The notes beneath the pieces are model-generated. The model did not search any database, was not told the origin of the DNA, and saw only the letters and a program-made list of their open reading frames with translations. Below are positions 26,331 to 35,432 of a stretch of 64,000 nucleotides of DNA, piece by piece (positions within the stretch are counted from its first letter, which is position 1; the number at the start of each line of letters is the position of its first letter). The stretch is from an uncultured Lachnospiraceae bacterium (GTDB taxonomy: Bacteria; Bacillota; Clostridia; Lachnospirales; Lachnospiraceae): NCBI GenBank assembly GCA_947591155.1, contig CANQDA010000009.1:36784-100783 (forward strand). The letters are read 5' to 3'. The position numbers and the translations under genes are program-made.

Positions 26331-27242
26331 TTATCGTAAATACTCAGTATATGGCTTTTCCGGATCCATTATGGTTTCACCATGCAATGAATTAGCCTGT
26401 ACTGGTTTCATATAATCTCCATATTGTGTGCGCAAAATATTATCATAGCCCTTCGGCACAGGCAGACTTATAAATTCAAAAGGCATTTCTATTGATTCCT
26501 TAAAGTCTGTTTTTTCCCAGATATATTTATCTAAAGGAGGGTTGATAAACTCGATAAATGAAACAAATTCATTATACTTATCAGACATTTTTCTGCATTC
26601 ATTTTCATATCTATTATTAGCACTCTGAAAATCATCTCCTGTAATCTTCTCCCAAAGCAAAAGAAGTGTATACAATGTCTTACGTATCAATTCTTTGTTC
26701 TTAACCCTCGTTCTATTTCTCAAGCATATCTTCATTATACTGAGTTTAAAATAAAAAAAACGTTCCTTACTATTTTGCTCCGAAACACCGTCAAGAGGGA
26801 AAATATCAATCCACAATCCCTGATCAAAGCTATGTTTTTGTTTTAATTCTGCTGGCAATATTCCGGTTGTCATACGATTGCGTAATTGGGCATGTCCCCT
26901 GAAAAAGTGCTCAATTTTACCTGGAACCATGAAATCATACGGTGCTGAAAACACGCTCGGCGCAATAGAAACCAATTTGTCGTAATCTTCTCTAAACATT
27001 ACAACATCAATATCGTCATCCCAAGGAATATATCCTTGATGACGCACCGCGCCCAAAAGAGTCCCTTCAATTGCATAATATTTCAAGTTATACTGTTTGC
27101 ATACCTTTTGAAACTCATTGAGCAGATCAAGTTCGACTGCCCATACTTTTTTCATCTTTTCAGTAACCGTGTATCCGCATTTCACTTCTTCATCCAAGAA
27201 ATGTTCTGGTAGTTCCAGTTTAATCGGAAGCATTTTTTTCAA
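26331..27242 (-). CDS. LicD-family phosphotransferase
   Basis: The 303-residue protein has the LicD nucleotidyltransferase-fold core: YYAIEGTLLGAVRHQGYIPW, then DDDIDVVM with the catalytic Asp residues (about 50-80), and a C-terminal part including FEFISLPVPKGYDNIL and QYGDYMKP. LicD proteins move phosphocholine, or related groups, from a CDP-carrier to a glycan. No choline kinase or choline uptake gene is in sight here. A phosphoramidate-type CDP donor may be made by the genes downstream, so LicD is a candidate transferase for it; this is inference. Its start overlaps the end of the flippase gene by 23 bases. Confidence 0.9.
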   Translation of the reverse strand: MKKMLPIKLELPEHFLDEEVKCGYTVTEKMKKVWAVELDLLNEFQKVCKQYNLKYYAIEGTLLGAVRHQGYIPWDDDIDVVMFREDYDKLVSIAPSVFSAPYDFMVPGKIEHFFRGHAQLRNRMTTGILPAELKQKHSFDQGLWIDIFPLDGVSEQNSKERFFYFKLSIMKICLRNRTRVKNKELIRKTLYTLLLLWEKITGDDFQSANNRYENECRKMSDKYNEFVSFIEFINPPLDKYIWEKTDFKESIEMPFEFISLPVPKGYDNILRTQYGDYMKPVQANSLHGETIMDPEKPYTEYLR

Positions 27243-28689
27243 CTCCTCTTTTAAATATTCTCAGAGCTATATTTATCAGTTCTCGCAGCAAATTATCTTT
27301 CATGAGAAGCAGTAGTCCGAAATATACTACAACGCCGGTAATGACCTGAATTGCTGCTACAATATGATTCCGGTATGGCAGATACTTTCCGAGAGTTATA
27401 ACGAACATCAGCATAATAAGTCCGCTTAATATTCGTTTCCACCCCAACTTTATTAATATCTTCCCTGACATATACTCACCGCTCATGCTAACATAAAGCA
27501 CGGATATGACCGATTCAGCAATAATAGATGCAATTACTGCACCGGTTGCCCCAGTAAAAGGAATCATCGAAAGATTCAAGATCAAATTTACAACCGACCC
27601 TAAAACTATGACTCTTGCGCTTCGCGCTCTCTGACCGCTCGGAGTGTAATAGTTCGCCCCCAGGCAATTACTTATCCCGACAATAATGGTCAAAGGCGAC
27701 ATATAGTACAAAAGGATTATAACTGGTTCATAACCCGGGCCTAAGAAAGCGGGCACAAACCGTCCAGCAACACCAATAACGCCAAAAGCACATCCGAATC
27801 CAATCAAAAAAATGAAATCCATCGTTTTGCGAATGCGATCCTTTATCTCATCGTGCTTTCTTTCTGAAAACAAGTAGGATATACGCGCACTCATCACACT
27901 GTTGATTGCAGCAAAAGAAACGGTATAGGTCACCCGTATAATATTATTTGCCTGTTCGTAATAGCCATTCTGATATGTATCATGAGTAATTGCTCCTATC
28001 AGTGTTTTGTCAAGGACAGTATATATTGAAGTCGCGATGGTCGGGACAAAATAAATAAGCGTCTCCTTAAAATGGTTCTTAAAAGTCACTGTCCGCACAT
28101 CAACTTTTGCAAGCGTTTTGGGGAGATATATCCACATAGAGAGATTGCCTAACATAGTAACCATCGAATTAATCACAACATAAAGTACTAAATCCTCTCG
28201 CTTCTTCACAAAAGAAAATAAAAGAATTATCCCGGCAATTTTACAAAAAGAATTACAAATGACGATATTTTTTATCCGTTCAAGTCCTGTAAAATACCAT
28301 GATATGTCAAACATGGTTGCAAACAGAACTGGGATCAGGGCAATAAAATAAGGGCGATACTGACGGCTGAATATGATCACCGCGCTCCAGACAATAAGAC
28401 ATACTGCTGTGGTCGCTACCGTCATCAACTCGATTTCCCAGAACAGCTTGCTCGACTGTTGCTTGTCATCCCGATGCTGTGCGATCTCCCGTGCACCATA
28501 GGATACCGTCCCAAGAGCGGCAAATAGCGTGAAGTATGTTACGATTGAGAAAGTGTAACTATAAATACCCACTCCATCCGCGCCCAAAACACGAGATATA
28601 TAGGGCGTCGTAACAAACGGGGTTATTAAAACAAGAATCTCATACAGAGTACGGTAGATATAATTTTTCTTAACACTCGGTTGTGACAA
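27220..28689 (-). CDS. wzx: Oligosaccharide flippase (Wzx type)
   Basis: The 489-residue protein has about 14 hydrophobic helices and the MATE-like start of polysaccharide flippases (YRTLYEILVLITPFVTTPYI then SRVLGADGVGIYSYTFS). It should move undecaprenyl-linked repeat units across the membrane before polymerisation by the EpsG-like protein. Codon use and base composition are AT-rich like the neighbouring GT and polymerase genes, unlike the CDP-sugar block further upstream. The 248-base gap before it (28690-28937) shows no gene or clear terminator. Confidence 0.92.
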   Translation of the reverse strand: MSQPSVKKNYIYRTLYEILVLITPFVTTPYISRVLGADGVGIYSYTFSIVTYFTLFAALGTVSYGAREIAQHRDDKQQSSKLFWEIELMTVATTAVCLIVWSAVIIFSRQYRPYFIALIPVLFATMFDISWYFTGLERIKNIVICNSFCKIAGIILLFSFVKKREDLVLYVVINSMVTMLGNLSMWIYLPKTLAKVDVRTVTFKNHFKETLIYFVPTIATSIYTVLDKTLIGAITHDTYQNGYYEQANNIIRVTYTVSFAAINSVMSARISYLFSERKHDEIKDRIRKTMDFIFLIGFGCAFGVIGVAGRFVPAFLGPGYEPVIILLYYMSPLTIIVGISNCLGANYYTPSGQRARSARVIVLGSVVNLILNLSMIPFTGATGAVIASIIAESVISVLYVSMSGEYMSGKILIKLGWKRILSGLIMLMFVITLGKYLPYRNHIVAAIQVITGVVVYFGLLLLMKDNLLRELINIALRIFKRGVEKNASD

Positions 28690-28937
28690 TCAATCAAAAC
28701 CTCCTATGTGATACTTTTAAGATTCTCTATTTTACATTGATAATTTCTTCTTAGATAAATAAAATGTTTAAAACAAATACCAACACATAGCCTGTTACAT
28801 CTATAAAATGGATTGCTGTCCCATTTTTCTTGTTGCTGTATATCTGTTATGACCTTCTTCATTATGAAATCCTTTGTGTATATTCATCTGTGCATCAACC
28901 ACAATGTGCCATTTTTAAGCTTTTATAACTTCACAAT

Positions 28938-30062
28938 TTAAATTGTTTTTGTCTTTTTGGAGACATTGAATACCCGACTTAACAGTTTTATTTTATATAC
29001 TATAACTATCGACGCACAGCACCATAACGTCTTTGCAACAAATACTAATATTACCGATAATAGCTGTGAGCTTATTCCCATAATTGATAATCCAAAATCA
29101 ACAACATCCTGAAACGGTAATCCGACCATTTCAATTTCATGGAAACACAATACGATTAAGCTGTTTTTTCCAAACCACGCCAAAAATGTATTTACTAATG
29201 AAATTTTAATCAGCATCTGATATGAGATAAACAAAACTACCATCACCGCTGCAGTGGAGCCTATGTAGTCAAATAAACCAAACGGGAGATAAGCTCTAGC
29301 GAGAGATAAGTTGGTCTGAAAGTAATATGTTAAACATAAATACAATATCCACACGCTAGAACAAGAAACGATTACTGTTTTTTTCTTTAAGAGGTCAGAT
29401 AGCGTACCCCCCCCCACCTTATTATAGACATATCCAACTGCAACATAAATTGCGGCAGTTGCACCTGCCTGTATGCTAAGCGGAAGCCAGATAAATTTTG
29501 CGCTTACAGCACCTATAATTGCAATAAAACCTATAAATAATGACCCCCACTTCTTTTTATCGATCAAAAAGTTTACTATAACTTGAGCAAAGAACAACGC
29601 AAGCAGGAACCATATGTTACCTATAACAACATCTGATTGTATCCATATTGTATCTTTCCTGCTACCACTACCAATCAAAGCCGCTTTACAACATTCTATT
29701 AAAAAGTGTTTTGCGGAGAAGGCATCATCTCTGTGCAAAATAATTTTAACCGCATTTTTAATCTGCATTGCAATGATTGAACAGATACTTGTGAAAGCAT
29801 AAGGAACAAGTAAAGAGTATATTTTCCTTTTACAAAATATCGAATGACTTTCAGGTTTTTGGAAGTATCCAGATATTAAGAAAAATAAAGGCATATGAAA
29901 AGAAAAAATAAGAATATTCATGTTATCTAATCCCATATGCCCAAGAATGACGCATAGCATTGTCAACCCGCGGGCAACATCTACATACTGCAGCCGATTA
30001 TCGTATTTTTTTGTCTTACCAGTTTCAACAGTTCTATTGATTATAGTTTCATTTCCTTTCAC
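28938..30062 (-). CDS. Acyltransferase family 3 membrane protein (fucose 4-O-acetylase-like), with a G9 tract
   Basis: This membrane O-acyltransferase has about ten helices. It shows the family start YVDVARGLTMLCVILGHMG, and SFHMPLFFLISGYF contains the conserved His. It likely acetylates a sugar of the repeat unit. The frame extends upstream to a TTG at 30143 without a ribosome site; GTG at 30062 follows GGAGAGG by 11 bases and is preferred (374 residues). Nine consecutive G in the coding strand (plus-strand C at 29407-29415) encode part of VGGGT. In this read the gene is in frame, but one-base slippage would truncate it, so the gene may be phase-variable. Confidence 0.87.
   Translation of the reverse strand: MKGNETIINRTVETGKTKKYDNRLQYVDVARGLTMLCVILGHMGLDNMNILIFSFHMPLFFLISGYFQKPESHSIFCKRKIYSLLVPYAFTSICSIIAMQIKNAVKIILHRDDAFSAKHFLIECCKAALIGSGSRKDTIWIQSDVVIGNIWFLLALFFAQVIVNFLIDKKKWGSLFIGFIAIIGAVSAKFIWLPLSIQAGATAAIYVAVGYVYNKVGGGTLSDLLKKKTVIVSCSSVWILYLCLTYYFQTNLSLARAYLPFGLFDYIGSTAAVMVVLFISYQMLIKISLVNTFLAWFGKNSLIVLCFHEIEMVGLPFQDVVDFGLSIMGISSQLLSVILVFVAKTLWCCASIVIVYKIKLLSRVFNVSKKTKTI
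29407..29415. repeat. Poly-C/G9 homopolymer tract inside the acyltransferase gene
   Basis: Nine C on the plus strand correspond to nine G in the coding strand, in an AT-rich gene. It is a candidate slipped-strand phase-variation site. Confidence 0.9.
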
Positions 30063-30331
30063 AATTCCATTGTCCTCTCCGCGATCTGATCCATTTAAGC
30101 TATGTTTAATATATATAAATAAAAATTTCTCGCATAAATACAACCAGATACGTATTGCTATATCCGAAATAAATATCTATAACAAACCAATATAGAATTA
30201 CCTAAAACACAATGAGACTTCTAATAATATTTTTTGACCTCTGTTTCCTACTTTGTAAGCCATTAACATTTTAAATTTACTCATATTTCCAATTCAAAAT
30301 ATAATATAGTTATCCTAAAAATCAAAAAACT

Positions 30332-31441
30332 TCATCCAAGACCCAAAATTCTTGAAGTATAGGGAAAAGTTTCATTGTAGCCAAAATATATATATATGAC
30401 AAACCAGTATAGCACTGCATATAAAATGACCAATGATTTTACAATAAATCTTTGCTTTTGCTCTCCTAGCTTACAAGCCATAGACATCTCGATGATCTGC
30501 CCTACTGTAAAATAAGCGCCTATTCTTGTCGCAAAGTCCATAACACTATGCAGCTGAGAGATTGCTGTTTCAACCAGCATAATCAGAAACCAGAACGCAT
30601 GGTGTTCGTCATTCTGCTTTAATGGCACATATAGCAATCCACATAACAGTATTGGCGGTGTACGTATAATAAGTTCCGGAAGGAAAATGGAAACACTATT
30701 CCCCATCGCATAAGGCAAATATTTAGCCGTCAGAATTCCAGAGAATACCATAGTCTGTACAATTGTCTGGAAAAATGCAACGCCAAATACCACTGCTGCC
30801 AGCACAGTCAATTGGCGCATCCGGCTCCGTGGCCTGTCCATATATAAAGCAATAACATATAGCCCCATGCCAATAAACGCAGATCTGTGAAACAACATTG
30901 CAATAAGTATTACAGCAATATACTTAATTAATCTTCTGTCATATATGTACTTTATTCCAAAAATGACAACTGCAATCGCCATCCATTGTCGCATCATGTT
31001 ATATGTATGTTGGTAAAACATGAAGCAATATATCATTATAGCCACATCAAAAGAAATGTGTTCCCGTATGCGATATAATCCCGCAAAAATTCCTATATTA
31101 GTGATCAAGGACGTTATAAAAAGTACCCCAAATAATCCCCCAAATACTTTTTCGCCGATCAGCGCCATCAAAAGATAACCAGTTTCAATTCCATTTATTT
31201 TATGTAGAGCAGATTGGAAAAGATATTCCTCAGCCTCCTTTAAACTTGATACCCTATCTGCAGCTGAGCATACCCCCTTTGCATATATTCTGACATCCAC
31301 TCCGATTGTCTGATCCCTAAATCCTGCCAGTAAAGAAAGTACTAAAATGCAAATTATCAAAATTGCCTTCTTATGATTGTGCTTTTCGAATTTATAGAGC
31401 AACAGTCCAATTGCTCCATAACAAGCCAGGTATATAACCAT
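30332..31441 (-). CDS. EpsG-family polysaccharide polymerase (Wzy-like)
   Basis: The 369-residue protein has about ten membrane helices and the EpsG/Wzy layout. An early LLAGFRDQTIGVDVRIY segment is the conserved GxDxxxY region, followed by MMRQWMAIA and AMLFHRSAFIG. Proteins of this family join exported repeat units into a chain outside the membrane. It lies between a GT2 glycosyltransferase and the acyltransferase, as usual for a Wzx/Wzy-type locus. The 188-base gap downstream (30144-30331) is very AT-rich and holds no gene. Confidence 0.88.
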   Translation of the reverse strand: MVIYLACYGAIGLLLYKFEKHNHKKAILIICILVLSLLAGFRDQTIGVDVRIYAKGVCSAADRVSSLKEAEEYLFQSALHKINGIETGYLLMALIGEKVFGGLFGVLFITSLITNIGIFAGLYRIREHISFDVAIMIYCFMFYQHTYNMMRQWMAIAVVIFGIKYIYDRRLIKYIAVILIAMLFHRSAFIGMGLYVIALYMDRPRSRMRQLTVLAAVVFGVAFFQTIVQTMVFSGILTAKYLPYAMGNSVSIFLPELIIRTPPILLCGLLYVPLKQNDEHHAFWFLIMLVETAISQLHSVMDFATRIGAYFTVGQIIEMSMACKLGEQKQRFIVKSLVILYAVLYWFVIYIYFGYNETFPYTSRILGLG

Positions 31442-31461
31442 AATATTTTCAGCCTTTCAAA

Positions 31462-32460
31462 TCAGTATTTCAGTATCCACACACGGTATAGGTCTCTTAA
31501 TAGCGATACAAAAAAATATTGTTTGAATCTCAATACTCGGATGAATAGAACATTTTCTAATTGATTATAGGCATCTTTCGAAATGAGCTTAATCTCCTGG
31601 TCAAATTTTGCAATTCTTTTCTTTGCTTCCTTTTTATCTGCCAAAAGAAAATATGTCCTAAATGTTGCCCCAACAGACTGTGAAATCTGCTTAAATATTG
31701 CTTGTCTTTTGTAATCTGATATATTATTTTTATCCTGGAAATCTTTATAAATAGAAACTACCTTATATGCAACTTTTTCCTGCATTGCAATATTCTCTAC
31801 CATATTCTTTTTATTAACGCTTTGCGTGGAAGTATTAATCCTGTAGATATAAATTGGTATATCCCAATAAACCATTCTTTGCGTATATAGTATCGTATAG
31901 ATATTGTATTCTATATCAACATAATAGCAATTTTCTGTAATCGCAGTTGCATTGTTCTGTAAAGCTTCTGTTCTTACCGTAATAGATGCCATAACTATTT
32001 GGGCTAATTTTTTAGCCTCATCCCACATATAAATCTTATTTGGGGTAATTGCTGTCTGTAATCCAACAATGTTTTCCTTTCCATTACAGCTTGTTTTATA
32101 AGGCGTTAATATCAAATCCGTATCAGTACTTCTGAGTTTTTCTATATAAATTGCGAACTGATCTGTATCAACCCAATCATCACCATCAACTACTTTAAAA
32201 TACTTGCCCGTTGCTAACTCGATCCCCTTGTTTATTGTTGAGCCATGACCACCGTTTTCTTTTGCAATATATTTAAAAGTATTCGGTGCCATCTCTTGAT
32301 ACTTCAGTGCTATATCTTTCGTATGGTCTTTTGAACCGTCATCAATGATAAGGACTTCCACTTCCTCCGCAAAACGCCTGTCATTCAAAGACGATAAAGT
32401 TTGTTCCAAATATTGCTCCACATTGTATGCTGCAATAGAAACTGTGAGCAACTTATCCAT
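31462..32460 (-). CDS. Glycosyltransferase family 2
   Basis: The GT-A fold protein opens with MDKLLTVSIAAYNVEQYLEQ and has IIDDGSKDHT and the metal-binding DGDDWVD motif, so it is a GT2 enzyme adding one sugar to the lipid-linked repeat unit. The start at 32460 is preferred: AGGAG lies about 7 bases upstream and gives 332 residues. The longer frame back to 32547 would overlap glf by 95 bases and add residues with no family match. Its start overlaps the glf end by 8 bases. Donor and linkage cannot be told; galactofuranose is possible because glf is adjacent. Confidence 0.9.
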   Translation of the reverse strand: MDKLLTVSIAAYNVEQYLEQTLSSLNDRRFAEEVEVLIIDDGSKDHTKDIALKYQEMAPNTFKYIAKENGGHGSTINKGIELATGKYFKVVDGDDWVDTDQFAIYIEKLRSTDTDLILTPYKTSCNGKENIVGLQTAITPNKIYMWDEAKKLAQIVMASITVRTEALQNNATAITENCYYVDIEYNIYTILYTQRMVYWDIPIYIYRINTSTQSVNKKNMVENIAMQEKVAYKVVSIYKDFQDKNNISDYKRQAIFKQISQSVGATFRTYFLLADKKEAKKRIAKFDQEIKLISKDAYNQLENVLFIRVLRFKQYFFVSLLRDLYRVWILKY

Positions 32461-33565
32461 CTGTTTTCTCCTTTCTCCTGCCAGAAATGTCGTTACGTAA
32501 AATATATTCAACAATCTGGTCCATGCTGTAGTATTTGTATTCCCCAAGTCGTCCTATAAACGTCACTTTTTTGTTTGGGATAGAGGCATATTTCCTGTAT
32601 AATTCCTTATTTACGCTGGTTGGAATCGGATACGCCGATTCGTTACAATACCCCCCCCCACTCGGAATTTCCTTTGCTATTACTGTACAGGAAGACCTCG
32701 ACGGGTAAAAATGTTTAAATTCTGTAATGCGGGTATAGTCATAATTGTTTGGATAGTTGACCACCGAAACCGGTTGGTATTGTTCAACCGGATAAGTCTC
32801 AAATTTAAATGTAACGTTTCTGTACGGCAATTTTCCATAGCAATAGTTATAGTACTCATCAATAGGTCCACTGTAATATGTATGTTTGCTTTCAATTGCT
32901 CCTTTTATGTCCTTAAAATCCGTATTCAACAAAATATGAATATTCGGATGATCTAAAATATTCTGAATCATATTTGTATATCCATCTTTTGGAAGCGCCT
33001 GATAACAGTGAGTAAAGTAGCGATCGTCGCGATTTTTCCGAATTGGGATGCGCGCTACAATCTCGGGTGGTAGTTCCTCACACGGTAAACCCCACTGTTT
33101 TTCTGTATAATGCTCAAAAAAGGCATGATAAAATTCCGGGCCGATCTGGCTTTCAATAACGTCTTTAACATTATTGATTTCTATCAGGCTTATCTTATGT
33201 TCTTCAAAATATTCCTCCACATCCTCTGCTGTATACTGTGTCCCCAGATATTGGTTCACCGTGTCTAAGTTAATTGGCATTGGGTAAAAATGTCCGTTCA
33301 CATTTGCAAGAACTTTATGCTGATAATCCTGCCAATCCGTGAAACGCGAAAGAAATTTCCACACTTCCTTTGAATCTGTGCGAAATATATGTGGCCCATA
33401 TTTATGTATCAATATGCCGTTCTCATCACGATAGTCGTAGCAATAACCACCCACATGGTTTCTCTTATCCACAACAAGAATCTGCTGTCCCTGCTCTTCT
33501 GCTAACTTTCTCGCTAACACCGAACCTGCAATGCCCGCTCCCACTATTAATGCATCTATTTTCAC
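32453..33565 (-). CDS. glf: UDP-galactopyranose mutase, with a G9 tract
   Basis: The 370-residue flavoenzyme converts UDP-galactopyranose to UDP-galactofuranose, the precursor of furanosidic galactose in surface glycans. It has the FAD loop GAGIAGSVLARKLAE, KRNHVGG, and the conserved YTEKQWG and FYPSRSS regions. Length matches E. coli Glf (367). Nine G in the coding strand (plus-strand C at 32651-32659) encode PSGGGYC near the C-terminus; a shift here would remove the last conserved segments. The presence of glf indicates that the polysaccharide contains galactofuranose, at least when the gene is in frame. Confidence 0.95.
   Translation of the reverse strand: MKIDALIVGAGIAGSVLARKLAEEQGQQILVVDKRNHVGGYCYDYRDENGILIHKYGPHIFRTDSKEVWKFLSRFTDWQDYQHKVLANVNGHFYPMPINLDTVNQYLGTQYTAEDVEEYFEEHKISLIEINNVKDVIESQIGPEFYHAFFEHYTEKQWGLPCEELPPEIVARIPIRKNRDDRYFTHCYQALPKDGYTNMIQNILDHPNIHILLNTDFKDIKGAIESKHTYYSGPIDEYYNYCYGKLPYRNVTFKFETYPVEQYQPVSVVNYPNNYDYTRITEFKHFYPSRSSCTVIAKEIPSGGGYCNESAYPIPTSVNKELYRKYASIPNKKVTFIGRLGEYKYYSMDQIVEYILRNDISGRRKEKTDG
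32651..32659. repeat. Poly-C/G9 homopolymer tract inside glf
   Basis: Nine C on the plus strand, nine G in the coding strand. This is the second such run within 3.3 kb and is in frame in this read. Confidence 0.9.
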
Positions 33566-33615
33566 AGTAGCGCCTCCTATTATCCATTGCTTTTGTCAAT
33601 ACGCTCATTTTATAA

Positions 33616-34767
33616 TCATTCGTTATCAACTTCTCTAAATAGCAATGAGTCATATACACTTTTAATTACTTCGTATGCTTGTTCAGAATTAAACTTCTTT
33701 GCCATTTGATAACAGTTTTCTTTTGTTCGTTCATCCTTTGATAATTCAAACGTTTTTAATATTGCTTCAGCAAATGCCCCTGAATCATTCGGGTCAGCCA
33801 GATATCCTGTATTTCCATCTTGAACATAATCTAAAATTCCCTGTCTATTTGAACCTGTTACCGGAATTCCAGAAGCTAACATTTCAATTCCTGCCAATCC
33901 CAAGCCCTCCTTAAATGAAGGAATCGCTCCAATTTCAGCGCAATGACAAACTGCCGGTATATCTCGTCGAAATCCAAGAAATAAAACACGAACGTTTAAA
34001 TTTGCAGCCAGGTCTGCAAGTTCATTTTTTTTTCCTTTTTCCGTTACCTCACGACCACATATGGCGTATACAATATGAGGATTATTGATTTTTTTCAATG
34101 CCTTTATAACTACGGCATGATTTTTATTTGTATTCAATTCCCCTATTGATAGAATAACCTCATCCTCATCCAAGAATCCTAATTTTTTTCTATAATCTTT
34201 TCTGTCTATGTTACAACATTGGAAAAAATCTGTATCTACTCCCACTCCATGCATAAGAAAGACATTTTTACAAGCCATCCTTTTTGCGTTATTGTAGTCT
34301 TCACAATTTATTGTCAAAATTGCATCTGTATATTTAGAATAATATTTTTCAATATAGAAAAACAACTTTGCCTTAACTCCAGCGTTTCCCTTGTAAAATG
34401 GAAATCCATGAGAAGTGTACACAATTTTAGTGATATCTTTCTTGTAATATCTGGCACATTGGCGTAATATTACCGCAACAATAGGAGTATGACAGTGAAT
34501 CAATTCATATGTTTCCTGTTTAAGCAATTTTTTTGTCATTCTATAAGATTTTAAAATTAAATATAAATCAAGATTTCTAATCGGAAAATCAACATGATAT
34601 ACATTTGTTCTATATCTTTTAAAAAATGAATTTGTATCAAAGTCTGGATATTTTGTATTGCAGGCGCATTCTACCGTATATCCTTTACCAATTAATATTT
34701 CCAAATCATTTTTCAAAAATCTGGAAATGAAACCAGATGTATTTGCAATAATTAAAGCCTTTTTCAT
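33616..34767 (-). CDS. Glycosyltransferase family 4
   Basis: The 383-residue GT-B protein begins MKKALIIANTSGFISRFLKND. It carries YTSHGFPFY, ILSIGELNTNKNH and the C-terminal E-x7-E motif in SFKEGLGLAGIEML, all typical of GT4 glycosyltransferases. It resembles EpsD-type capsule enzymes that add a sugar to an undecaprenyl-linked acceptor. It is the first gene of the AT-rich block, after a 665-base gap that contains a promoter-like sequence. Its product would act soon after the initiating phosphoglycosyl transferase. Donor sugar unknown. Confidence 0.9.
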   Translation of the reverse strand: MKKALIIANTSGFISRFLKNDLEILIGKGYTVECACNTKYPDFDTNSFFKRYRTNVYHVDFPIRNLDLYLILKSYRMTKKLLKQETYELIHCHTPIVAVILRQCARYYKKDITKIVYTSHGFPFYKGNAGVKAKLFFYIEKYYSKYTDAILTINCEDYNNAKRMACKNVFLMHGVGVDTDFFQCCNIDRKDYRKKLGFLDEDEVILSIGELNTNKNHAVVIKALKKINNPHIVYAICGREVTEKGKKNELADLAANLNVRVLFLGFRRDIPAVCHCAEIGAIPSFKEGLGLAGIEMLASGIPVTGSNRQGILDYVQDGNTGYLADPNDSGAFAEAILKTFELSKDERTKENCYQMAKKFNSEQAYEVIKSVYDSLLFREVDNE

Positions 34768-35432
34768 CTTGTCCTCGCCTTGTCAACTTTAAACCTATAT
34801 TGGGGAACGCTATCTTTCGGAAAATCGCCGTATTTCTTATCTGACAATATCTGTATCCAATACAATCTGTCCCTTACTTGTTCTAATCCTAAAATGCTCG
34901 TTCGATGCTTCTTAAAACACATTGTTAATCTCTTAATTAAATTACAAGTGCTACATCAATCTAATTCTTCCTTTGTGACCTTCTATCCTCGTAGTGCCTA
35001 ATAGCCTGACTCTCATACATTGCATTTTTCTTTGTCCAAAACTTTATCCTATGCCCTACAATCCACCATATTGGCTTCCATATATGCTTGTGCATATAAC
35101 AAACTAACCCTCCTTATCACAACATCAAGCTTTCATTCTCCCCTATTCTACCTCTAGACTACTACATAGCTTATCCCATATCTGCACGTCATAATTTCCA
35201 ATCGATATTTTATATTTCGCCCCATTGTATTGCCTCATATCAATGCATGAATCGAGGAAAAAGTGCCAAAAATATATCATATGGGAGCGACAAGGTTGTC
35301 AATAAATGTAATTAATAAGCTGGTGATTGAAGTAAATCATACTGATCTTCGGTTAAAAAGTAATAAAACTTACGCATATTACAAGTCCTGATAACATCTG
35401 TCAATATTTAAAGTTGAATTTCTGCTAAACTG
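34768..35432. other. 665-base gene-free AT-rich gap at a compositional boundary
   Basis: No convincing ORF, tRNA or strong terminator was seen. Composition changes here from the GC-richer CDP-sugar block to the AT-rich block. A minus-strand promoter-like pair at 35276-35302 would give a leader of about 500 bases ahead of the GT4 gene. Confidence 0.6.
35276..35302 (-). promoter_or_regulatory. Promoter-like sequence ahead of the AT-rich polysaccharide block
   Basis: On the minus strand TTGACA (35297-35302) and TATGAT (35276-35281) are 15 bases apart, slightly short; TGATAT with 17-base spacing is an alternative -10. Confidence 0.4.
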
